This document shows positions 50,160 through 57,388 of a stretch of 64,000 nt of DNA, one piece after another. Position numbers and translations under genes: made by a program. Source of the stretch: Scatosoma sp045128055. Its GTDB lineage: Bacteria > Bacillota > Clostridia > Christensenellales > Borkfalkiaceae. The stretch lies in assembly GCA_045128055.1 (NCBI GenBank), contig JBGVRC010000007.1, positions 1-64,000 of the forward strand. The letters run 5' to 3'. Below the pieces are notes generated by a model, which was given only the letters and a program-made list of their open reading frames with translations, did not search any database and was not told the DNA's origin. Each line of letters begins with the position of its first letter. The first letter of the stretch is position 1.

Positions 50160-53024
50160 ATGGAACAGATAGAGATGCTTTGCGAAACGGAAACGCAAAA
50201 TTCCAAGGTTGACAATAAAATAAAAGAAAAGGGCGGGTTTTTCGAGAGAAATTACGCGTTGTTTTTCGCGCCGCTTATCGTTTTATTTATCTATATTTGC
50301 GCGCTTTGGCGGTACGGCGTATATCCGTTCGGTAATCAATTTACGGCGGCAAGCTACGATTTGTCCGCGCAAATTTGTCCGTTTATCGAGCATTTGTACG
50401 ACGTAATCAACGGAAAATCCACCTTGACCTATACCTATGCGATTGCAGGCGGAGCGGACGTCACGGGTACGTTTTTATACTTCTTTATCAGTCCGTTCAG
50501 CTTTTTGTTCTTGATTTTAGGGGAAGGTAAGGTCGCGCACGCCAGCGCAATCGTGATGATGTGCAAGCTCGCCGTTATTGCAGTTTCGGGCGCGTGGTTC
50601 GCCAAGAAAATGTTTAAAAATATTCCCGACTATCTTTGCATAGCAATCGGGGTGGTCTACACCTATTGCGGATATACTTTCGTAGCAAATACGTATATCA
50701 ACTGGTTGGATTTCTTGATTTATCTGCCTTTTTGCGCGGGCGCGTTCCGTAGATTTGTTAAAACGGGCAAATATCTGCTTTTCGCTGTGTTGATGTCGGC
50801 GTGCGTTTATACTTGTTTCTCGATTGCGTGCTTTTCTATGCTCACCGTTTTCCCTTGCTTGGTTGCCTACGCCCTGCTTTGCGTGGAAAAATCGGAAAGA
50901 AAGACGTTTATCACCAAGCTTTGCTTGGCGTTTGTAATCGCCGTGTTGATTGCGTTGCCCGTTTTGTTGCCTTCCGTGGTCGCAACGAGCAACAGCGCGC
51001 GTACGGGCGGTTTTTTCGATAGGCTCTGGTTTGGGTACGTAGAAGAAAGCGGCAAGGAAGTTTTTGACAAGAAAACCTTTTTAGATAAGCTGGAAAAAGC
51101 TTCGTACGCGAAGTTTACCTATATCTTCACCGACGCCATCTTTATCCTTTTGACGATGATTTGGTTCTTCCGCAAGGGCTTGAAAAACAAATTTGCGCAA
51201 TTTATGCTCGTTTCGGCAATTTTGACCCTTTTGCCCGTGTTTGTGGACGAAGCGATGCTGCTTTTAAACTTCGGTTCGTATTACTCCTACGCTTTGCGTT
51301 TTGGGTTTTTAAACGCCTTATTCTTCCTTGGCGGGGCGTGCCTTTGCTTGGAAGACGTTTGCTTTAAGAAAGGGCGCGCGTATGACGGTTCTGCTTTGGG
51401 TGAAAAGGATTGTCAAGCGGAAGAAGAATTGTCTGACGATACTGACGCTGAAATTGCGGAAAAATTGCAAAACGATGGGGGCAGGTACGCGTTGAATGAA
51501 AATTCAGCGGGGATAAGCCATATAAAAAAGGACAATAAAAAGACGGCTAAAATCGTGTGCTTGGTCGCGCTTGCCGTCGTTTCGGTAATTGCTACGCTTA
51601 TTTTAGCGGTTATGTTTATCGGCGCGGACAAGCTCGCGCCTATGAGTTCGTCGGAATATACGCAATTTTTAAACGGTACGGAAGAAAAAGCGGGATTTCT
51701 TGCAAAATTCCCTAAGGGCTGGCAAAACGGCGTAAAGGAAGCTTGCGACAAGCTGCGTACGATGGACGGCAGCTTTACCCATTCGCTTGGGAATATGGAA
51801 ATTGTGTCCGTCGTGTTTATCGTGGTGATGATTGCAGGTGGGCTTGGCGTATGGTTTGTGGCGGATAAAAAGCTCAGCGCGCGTATGGCGTCTTATTTCT
51901 TGTTGGTTGTCGTTGGCTCGCAAATCCTGTTTTTCAACGGGCAGCTTGTTATCGGGAATAGGTCCGAGCAATACAAAAGATTAGACGCATATACGGAAGC
52001 GGTGGAAATTTTGCAGGATATGGACGACAGCTATTATCGTATCAAGGACTTTGGCAACAAGGACGGCAACGGCAAGGTCAACGAAACGTTGCTTGGCAAC
52101 GCGCCGCTTGTGGCAGGGTCTAACTGTTTCTCGGTATTCTCGTCCGTTATTGAAGATTACAACTTTATTTACTATCCGCTGTTTGGTCGCACGAAGCCGA
52201 CGAACAGTATGAAGAGTAACGATAGAAATAAATCGTTTGCGGACGCGTTCTTGGGCTATAAATATTATTGGGTGCGCTATCAAACGGACGACGTGGAAGC
52301 CGCGGACGGCTTGTCGTATTTGGAACAAGTATACGTTACGGGCGAAGACGGGAAGCAGAAAAAGCTTGTCGTTGGAGAATCGGGCGATAAATATACTATC
52401 TATAAAAACCAAATCGTTTTCCCCAGCGCGTATATCGTGGAAGATGGGGAATTCCGCTTCGCTAAGGAAAATACAACGGCGAACAGCTATGCAAACCAAA
52501 AAGCTTTGTATGAGTTCTTAGGTGGCGAAAAATACGAAGGTACGGATAGACCTGGGATTGCGCAAACGCGAAAATTGAGCAAAAAGCTGCACGAACAAGG
52601 CGTGCAAGTGGAAGTCGGGGCAGGCAAAATCACGGCGAAAGCGACGGCAGAGAAGGACGGGCAATGCTTGTTCTTGAACTTTGTTGCTTCGCGCGGATAT
52701 TCTGTTACGGTCAACGGCAAAAAAGCGCAGCTTGTCGACAATGACTTAAAATTCTTATGCGTAGCCCTTGAAGAAGGGGAGAACATGGTGGAATTTACCT
52801 ATTCGTCGCCGTATGCAAGATATATCGGCGTAGGGTTTGTTATGGCGGTGTTGAGCTTGGCGGTGGTGGCGCTTTTGCTCTTAAAAACGCGCGTTGTAGA
52901 AATAGCCGCGCCCGTAATATCTTGGGCAGGAGTGATTTTGGCGATTGCGCTCGTGGCGTTTTTTATGCTGTATCCGACGGCTGTTTGCCTAACGAAGCTG
53001 GCGGCGCTTTTGGGGGCGCTATGA
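50160..53024 (+). CDS. YfhO family multi-spanning membrane protein
   Basis: 954 residues. At least 12 membrane helices, a central long loop, a large extracytoplasmic region (about residues 590-880) and C-terminal helices. The N-terminal region with YDLSAQICPFIEHLYDVINGKSTLTYTYAIAGGAD and YTYCGYTFVANTYINWLDFLIYLPF is typical of YfhO/GT-C-like proteins, linked to lipoteichoic acid glycosylation in Bacillus. The donor and acceptor here are unknown. A perfect dispersed-motif copy is read as GGRYALN at about residue 440, in a charged linker between membrane helices. Confidence 0.82.
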   Translation: MEQIEMLCETETQNSKVDNKIKEKGGFFERNYALFFAPLIVLFIYICALWRYGVYPFGNQFTAASYDLSAQICPFIEHLYDVINGKSTLTYTYAIAGGADVTGTFLYFFISPFSFLFLILGEGKVAHASAIVMMCKLAVIAVSGAWFAKKMFKNIPDYLCIAIGVVYTYCGYTFVANTYINWLDFLIYLPFCAGAFRRFVKTGKYLLFAVLMSACVYTCFSIACFSMLTVFPCLVAYALLCVEKSERKTFITKLCLAFVIAVLIALPVLLPSVVATSNSARTGGFFDRLWFGYVEESGKEVFDKKTFLDKLEKASYAKFTYIFTDAIFILLTMIWFFRKGLKNKFAQFMLVSAILTLLPVFVDEAMLLLNFGSYYSYALRFGFLNALFFLGGACLCLEDVCFKKGRAYDGSALGEKDCQAEEELSDDTDAEIAEKLQNDGGRYALNENSAGISHIKKDNKKTAKIVCLVALAVVSVIATLILAVMFIGADKLAPMSSSEYTQFLNGTEEKAGFLAKFPKGWQNGVKEACDKLRTMDGSFTHSLGNMEIVSVVFIVVMIAGGLGVWFVADKKLSARMASYFLLVVVGSQILFFNGQLVIGNRSEQYKRLDAYTEAVEILQDMDDSYYRIKDFGNKDGNGKVNETLLGNAPLVAGSNCFSVFSSVIEDYNFIYYPLFGRTKPTNSMKSNDRNKSFADAFLGYKYYWVRYQTDDVEAADGLSYLEQVYVTGEDGKQKKLVVGESGDKYTIYKNQIVFPSAYIVEDGEFRFAKENTTANSYANQKALYEFLGGEKYEGTDRPGIAQTRKLSKKLHEQGVQVEVGAGKITAKATAEKDGQCLFLNFVASRGYSVTVNGKKAQLVDNDLKFLCVALEEGENMVEFTYSSPYARYIGVGFVMAVLSLAVVALLLLKTRVVEIAAPVISWAGVILAIALVAFFMLYPTAVCLTKLAALLGAL
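51477..51497 (+). repeat. Dispersed motif copy inside the YfhO-family gene
   Basis: A perfect copy of the 20-base consensus followed by T. Confidence 0.85.
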
Positions 53025-53083
53025 CGGCTCGTATGAGAAAATTTAAATTTTTCAAAAAAAGTTAAAAAAAGCGTAAAAAACGC

Positions 53084-53112
53084 TTGACTAAACAAAAAAG
53101 TATAAGTATAAT
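53084..53112 (+). promoter_or_regulatory. Promoter of tRNA-Pro
   Basis: TTGACT (53084-53089), 17-bp spacer, TATAAT (53107-53112), 35 bp before the tRNA 5' end. Confidence 0.85.
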
Positions 53113-53147
53113 AAGTTATGCTGTTTATGGAAACGGCGTAACAATAT

Positions 53148-53224
53148 TGAGGCGTAGCGCAGCTTGGTAGCGCGTTTGGTTAGGGACCAAAAGGTCGTGG
53201 GTTCAAGTCCCGTCGCCTCAACCA
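53148..53224 (+). tRNA. tRNA-Pro (anticodon AGG)
   Basis: 77 nt with encoded CCA. Acceptor TGAGGCG pairs with CGCCTCA. The D-arm is AGCGCAGCTTGGTAGCGC. The anticodon arm TTTGG-TTAGGGA-CCAAA gives AGG. The T-arm is GTGGGTTCAAGTCCCGT. The integrase immediately downstream marks it as an integration site. Confidence 0.93.
53204..53224 (+). other. Probable attachment site (attL) at the tRNA-Pro 3' end
   Basis: Inferred from the tyrosine integrase that begins 133 bp downstream and the change to AT-rich foreign-looking genes. The matching right-hand repeat is not inside this window. Confidence 0.45.
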
Positions 53225-53228
53225 CGGA

Positions 53229-53264
53229 AAAAGCTTTGAAACTAAAGGGTTTCAGAGCTTTTTT
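53229..53264 (+). terminator. Terminator after tRNA-Pro
   Basis: AAGCTTTGAAAC pairs with GTTTCAGAGCTT, allowing one mismatch, followed by a long T run. Confidence 0.8.
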
Positions 53265-53292
53265 CTTTTATCTTTTTGCATCTATTTTGCAA

Positions 53293-53338
53293 TTAGGTCA
53301 ACACTTAGGTCAACAAAAAAAGAACTTTTAACATCTTC
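53293..53338 (+). repeat. Direct repeats upstream of the integrase (putative arm sites)
   Basis: TTAGGTCAACA occurs at 53293 and again 12 bp later. TTTTAACATCTT follows at about 53326 and is found again downstream of the integrase gene at about 54616. Such repeats fit integrase arm-type binding sites. Confidence 0.45.
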
Positions 53339-53356
53339 CGCAAAGGAAGGAAAAAC

Positions 53357-54526
53357 ATGGCAACTATTTACCCCAACAAAAAAGACGGAAAAATTATTTC
53401 TGTGAAGCTGAAAGCATACCTTGGCAGAGATGAACACGGCAAGCAAATTTTCCGTTGTAAGAATTGGATTCCCGAAAAGGATATGACAGAAAAGAAGCTT
53501 CTTGCGCTTGCAGAAAAGGAAGCTATTCTCTTTGAATACGAAGCCGCCGCCAAGTACGAAGAAGAAAGAAAAGCTTTTAAACCGAATGAAATTTTGTTTA
53601 ATGACTTCGTTCAAAAGGTTTGGTTTCCTGAGAAAATCAATCCAAAAGAAGTCCGAGCAACGACAATTACATTTCACTCTTGCATGTTAAAAATCATTCT
53701 CCCCTATTTTGAAGGGCAAAAGTTAAAGGATATTACGGATAAGCATATTGAAAAATACCTTTCCTATCTTAAAAATACTTATCGGACAAGATATAATACA
53801 CCACTTGCCCCGAAAACGATTCGCCACCATTACGGCACATTGAGTTTGATTTTCGGGTATGCGTTAAAACTTGATTACATAGAGAAAAATCCCCTTGCAA
53901 AAGTGGAAACGCCTAAAACCACGAAGCAAAAGGTAAAAGCTCTTTCCAAGGCAGAAACGCAAATATTTATACAAGAGATTCAAAAGCTTCCGTTGTGGCT
54001 TAGAACAATGTACACCTTACTTTTGACGACAGGTGTTCGTCGTGGCGAATGCTTCGGGCTTCAATGGCAAGACGTGGATTTTATCAATAAATCTATTCAC
54101 ATAGAGCGAAGTGTAACTTATACTTCCATGAGCGGAATTGTCATAGGTTTACCGAAAACGGATGCAGGGATTAGGGAAATTCCCTTGACGGATGGGATGA
54201 TAAAGTTGTTGCAAGAGTACAAAAGCAAAGAAAATGCGGCGGCGACCGCCTTTGTATTCCATTCGGAAACTTCACCTTTTGACCCCCATCACCCCGATTT
54301 TGCAACCGACCATTTGAAGAAGTTCATGAAGAAGATAGGTTTACCCGACATGTCGCCCCATGACTTGCGACATACCTGCGCATCCTTGCTATTGCAAAGC
54401 GGCGCGGATATAAAAAGTGTGCAAGACATTTTAGGGCATGCGGATGCTTCTACCACTTTAAACTTCTATGTGAAGTCTGACATGAACAATATGCGAACAG
54501 CTACCGCAAACGCCTTTAATTGGTAA
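53357..54526 (+). CDS. Tyrosine recombinase / phage-type integrase
   Basis: 389 residues. An N-terminal AP2-like arm-binding part (IISVKLKAYLGRDEHGKQIFRCKNW), a SAM-like core-binding domain (LFNDFVQKVWFPEKI to PLAPKTIRHHYGTLS) and the catalytic domain. Catalytic residues are Arg in LTTGVRRGECFGLQW, His and Arg in SPHDLRHTCASLLLQSG, His in LGHADASTTLNFY, and the Tyr nucleophile in that last block. It inserts an element into the 3' end of tRNA-Pro. AAAGGAAGG precedes the ATG. Confidence 0.95.
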   Translation: MATIYPNKKDGKIISVKLKAYLGRDEHGKQIFRCKNWIPEKDMTEKKLLALAEKEAILFEYEAAAKYEEERKAFKPNEILFNDFVQKVWFPEKINPKEVRATTITFHSCMLKIILPYFEGQKLKDITDKHIEKYLSYLKNTYRTRYNTPLAPKTIRHHYGTLSLIFGYALKLDYIEKNPLAKVETPKTTKQKVKALSKAETQIFIQEIQKLPLWLRTMYTLLLTTGVRRGECFGLQWQDVDFINKSIHIERSVTYTSMSGIVIGLPKTDAGIREIPLTDGMIKLLQEYKSKENAAATAFVFHSETSPFDPHHPDFATDHLKKFMKKIGLPDMSPHDLRHTCASLLLQSGADIKSVQDILGHADASTTLNFYVKSDMNNMRTATANAFNW

Positions 54527-54539
54527 GCAAAAGCAAACA

Positions 54540-54592
54540 AAAAAGTTGATTGAAAGTTATGTCATTTGACAGCTTTCAGTCAACTTTTTATT
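54540..54592 (+). terminator. Terminator of the integrase gene
   Basis: AAAAGTTGATTGAAAG pairs with CTTTCAGTCAACTTTTT around a 16-nt loop, with one mismatch. Confidence 0.75.
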
Positions 54593-54609
54593 CCATTGAA
54601 AAGGTCTAT

Positions 54610-54671
54610 AACATCTTTTAACATCTTTTGCTATAAAGCCACTATAAATCAGCTATAAAATAGCTATAAAT
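54610..54671 (+). repeat. Phased direct repeats downstream of the integrase
   Basis: AACATCTTTT occurs at 54610 and 54620. CTATAAA then occurs at 54631, 54642, 54653 and 54664, exactly 11 bp apart, so all copies face the same side of the helix. They are candidate excisionase/integrase arm sites or iterons. Confidence 0.6.
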
Positions 54672-54746
54672 TTATTGTAAAAGCTTTATAAAAATAAGAA
54701 TTAGAAGGTAAAAAGAATTTCAAAAATCAAAGTTTATTTTTAAATA

Positions 54747-55913
54747 TTATTTTTCTTGTTTATTTTTTATTCTTTCAATTTTTTGGATGTCCTCATTATC
54801 AAGTAATTCATTATGTTCTATCCAATATGTTTCTCCATTAAAAGAAAAAACGGAAATGTAAGCCTCATCATATTGTTGATTGTATTTTTTGGGCGTTAAT
54901 TTAAAGTTGTGAAAGTCTGCTCCACTCCAACTAAGTTTTTTTCTATTTGTATTTTTTTCTGTGAAATACATTAGCAAACCATTTATTGTATATATTTTAA
55001 TCACTTTATCGCATGATAATGCAATAAGAGTAGCGATTGAATCTTGTTCGCCCAATAAATGAAATTGTTCTAAAATTTCCGTTTCCTTTCTTGTATCTAT
55101 ATATTGATGTTTTACAATAGAAAAAATAGCTTCATTTTTCTTTTCTTCATTTTCGAAAGAATCTCTCACAGAGTTATAAAAATTAGTTCTTTTATAATCC
55201 TCAATATGCTCCCAACCAATATATTTTTGAACAAATTCTTCTGAATATGGTTCAGTCATTGAATCAAAACATCTATAAAGTATTTCTTCGTCCATAAGTA
55301 ATACAGGAAATGGGTCAATAGCTAAACGCATAATAGCAACTATGCATATTACATTTTTTAGAAAGTATAAAAAATTGTTTATGAAAGTTTCTTGGGATTT
55401 TACTTGAAAAATAGGGTGGTTTCTTGAAATATAAAAATTGCGCAATCCCTGTTTGTGGACATACTTATTCAGTTTATGACTGATTTCTTCTGCTTGTTTG
55501 AAAAAATTGGGCATATTGGAAGTCATATCGATAAAAACGCTACCGTCTTTTGACAATTTTTTTATCATTTGCTGTCTCATCGGGAAATCTTGAACATTTT
55601 TCCAATCATTAAGATATTTTTCTCTTGATTCTTCTTCAACATCGCATAAAAATACCATAGTTGTAGAAATATCTACGGCTGAGCGTAAAGCAAAATAAGC
55701 ACAATCAAAATATCCCATTTCAAACAGTTCAATAGAATTTATCAAAAGTTGAACGGCTTCCATGATGAATGTATTGCCGATATTTGTATCCATACGTCCA
55801 GACCAACTACGTTCAATGTTGAGCAAGTCGTAATAAAGTTTGCTTTTATTTGGAATCGTTAAAGGTTGAATATTTTCATTCTTCCTCCGTTTAACAAAAA
55901 AATCTTCCTCCAT
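54747..55913 (-). CDS. Unknown protein, possibly HEPN-like N-terminus
   Basis: 388 residues, very AT-rich. The family is not recognised. Residues about 50-160 are helical, with AVQLLINSIELFEMGYFDCAYFALRSAVDI and EEISHKLNKYVHKQGLRN reminiscent of HEPN-like (DUF5677-type) helical domains, but the RxxxxH nuclease motif is not clear. The last 100 residues look beta-rich (DEAYISVFSFNGETYWIEHNE). It follows a small gene on the same strand (14-bp gap), divergent from the Fic/helicase/methylase operon, within the integrase-linked island. Confidence 0.55.
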   Translation of the reverse strand: MEEDFFVKRRKNENIQPLTIPNKSKLYYDLLNIERSWSGRMDTNIGNTFIMEAVQLLINSIELFEMGYFDCAYFALRSAVDISTTMVFLCDVEEESREKYLNDWKNVQDFPMRQQMIKKLSKDGSVFIDMTSNMPNFFKQAEEISHKLNKYVHKQGLRNFYISRNHPIFQVKSQETFINNFLYFLKNVICIVAIMRLAIDPFPVLLMDEEILYRCFDSMTEPYSEEFVQKYIGWEHIEDYKRTNFYNSVRDSFENEEKKNEAIFSIVKHQYIDTRKETEILEQFHLLGEQDSIATLIALSCDKVIKIYTINGLLMYFTEKNTNRKKLSWSGADFHNFKLTPKKYNQQYDEAYISVFSFNGETYWIEHNELLDNEDIQKIERIKNKQEK

Positions 55914-55927
55914 AATATTGCCCTTAT

Positions 55928-56254
55928 TTATTGTTTCATTTGTTGAATTGAACTGATTTCTTCTTGGGTTAAATGTTTTGATAAGTTATAGCCTTTTTCA
56001 AGTAACATCTTAAAGCCTTTGAATCTTAAAAAATTTTCTGCGTTTTGATAGGCTTGGTCATAGGTATTAGGCATAATGCGGTGGGACAAATTCCAAGCCA
56101 TAGCTTCCAAGGGATATTTCGCAACCAAGTGTTGAATATGTTGAATCATTGCATTATATTGTTGCGTTGAATAATAAGTCCGCAACTTTTGAATATCGTC
56201 AACCAAATCAAATACTTCTTTATATTGACGAAAAACTTCTAAATAGTCATTCAT
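55928..56254 (-). CDS. Small helical protein of unknown function
   Basis: 108 residues, largely alpha-helical (YLEVFRQYKEVFDLVDDIQKL, LRFKGFKMLLEKGYNL), no recognised domain. The start at 56254 has AAGGA. A frame 13 codons longer lacks a ribosome binding site. It is first in a two-gene minus-strand unit with the 388-residue protein. Confidence 0.6.
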   Translation of the reverse strand: MNDYLEVFRQYKEVFDLVDDIQKLRTYYSTQQYNAMIQHIQHLVAKYPLEAMAWNLSHRIMPNTYDQAYQNAENFLRFKGFKMLLEKGYNLSKHLTQEEISSIQQMKQ

Positions 56255-56424
56255 AGATTTTTCCTTATTAGGTATATTTATAAATATATACACCTAAAAA
56301 TAAGTTGTCAAACAAAAAAGATTTAAATTGGGCGGCGGCGAGTTAAAAACACTTTAAAAAATATAATTTTTTAAGAAAAAGTATAAAAATTATATAAACA
56401 AACAATAAATATTCCGTGCAACTA

Positions 56425-56453
56425 TTGACATTATTCCGCAAAAGGTATATAAT
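56425..56453 (+). promoter_or_regulatory. Consensus promoter of the Fic/helicase/methylase operon
   Basis: TTGACA (56425-56430), 17-bp spacer, TATAAT (56448-56453), then GGGAGTG before the ATG. Confidence 0.85.
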
Positions 56454-56486
56454 AGCTGTAATACATAATTGGGAGTGTATCATTTT

Positions 56487-57374
56487 ATGAATGTAAAAGA
56501 AGCGGCAAAACTTTGGGGAATCTCTGAAAGACGAGTTCGCGTTCTCTGCGCCAACGGCCAAATCGATGGTGCTTTTCAGTATGGGAAACTTTGGGTGATT
56601 CCTGACGGCGCGGAAAAGCCTGCGGATGGCAGAATTAAAACCAAAGCAAGCCTTTTGGAGCTTATCAACCAAAAGAAAAAAGAACTTGATAGCCGCCGCC
56701 CTTTAACGGAAGGCGAAGTTCAACGTTTGTATGAAGATTTTATGATTGAATACACCTACAACTCCAACGCGATTGAAGGTAACACGCTGACACTTAGAGA
56801 AACGGATATGGTTTTGCGTGGGCTTACGATTGACAAGAAACCCTTAAAAGACCACATGGAAGCCGTCGGACATAAAGAAGCCTTTTGGTATATTTGCGAC
56901 TTGGTAAAGGAAAAAGCTGAATTATCGGAATATGTTATAAAGCAAATCCATACGCTTGTGCTTGCGGATAAGCCGCACGATAGAGGCATTTACCGCCGCG
57001 TACCTGTTCGTATTATGGGCGCACAGCATACGCCGCCGCAACCCTATCTCATCGAGCCGAAAATGACGGAGCTTATCTTAAATTTTAATAAGAATAGCGA
57101 AGAAAACATTGTTGATAAATTGGCGCGCTTTCACCTTGAATTTGAAGGAATCCATCCTTTCATTGACGGCAATGGGCGCACAGGTAGATTGCTTGTAAAC
57201 ATGGAATTGATGAAAGCAGGATATCCGCCTATTGATATTAAGTTTACCGACCGCATGCGTTATTATGATGCGTTTGATGCCTACCATGTACGCGGTGACC
57301 TGTCAGAAATGGCAAAGCTCTTTGCGGAATACTTAAACGCAAGATTGGATGAATACTTGAAAGTGTTGAATTAA
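56487..57374 (+). CDS. Fic-domain protein with N-terminal HTH and inhibitory motif
   Basis: 295 residues. The Fic active site is HPFIDGNGRTGRL with His223, giving AMP transfer (or another nucleotide transfer) to a target protein. An N-terminal excisionase/MerR-like helix-turn-helix (MNVKEAAKLWGISERRVRVLCANGQIDGAFQYGKLWVIP) precedes it. The stretch NSNAIEGNTLTL carries the S-x3-E-G inhibitory motif, so the protein is probably self-inhibited (class II). It starts the operon, 14 bp before the helicase gene. Role within the island is not known. Confidence 0.88.
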   Translation: MNVKEAAKLWGISERRVRVLCANGQIDGAFQYGKLWVIPDGAEKPADGRIKTKASLLELINQKKKELDSRRPLTEGEVQRLYEDFMIEYTYNSNAIEGNTLTLRETDMVLRGLTIDKKPLKDHMEAVGHKEAFWYICDLVKEKAELSEYVIKQIHTLVLADKPHDRGIYRRVPVRIMGAQHTPPQPYLIEPKMTELILNFNKNSEENIVDKLARFHLEFEGIHPFIDGNGRTGRLLVNMELMKAGYPPIDIKFTDRMRYYDAFDAYHVRGDLSEMAKLFAEYLNARLDEYLKVLN

Positions 57375-57388
57375 GCGAGGAAAATACA

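Noticed and set aside
54631..54671. CRISPR array
   Set aside because: The repeats are 7 bp with 4-bp spacers, far too short for CRISPR, and no cas genes are present. I saw no CRISPR array elsewhere in the window.
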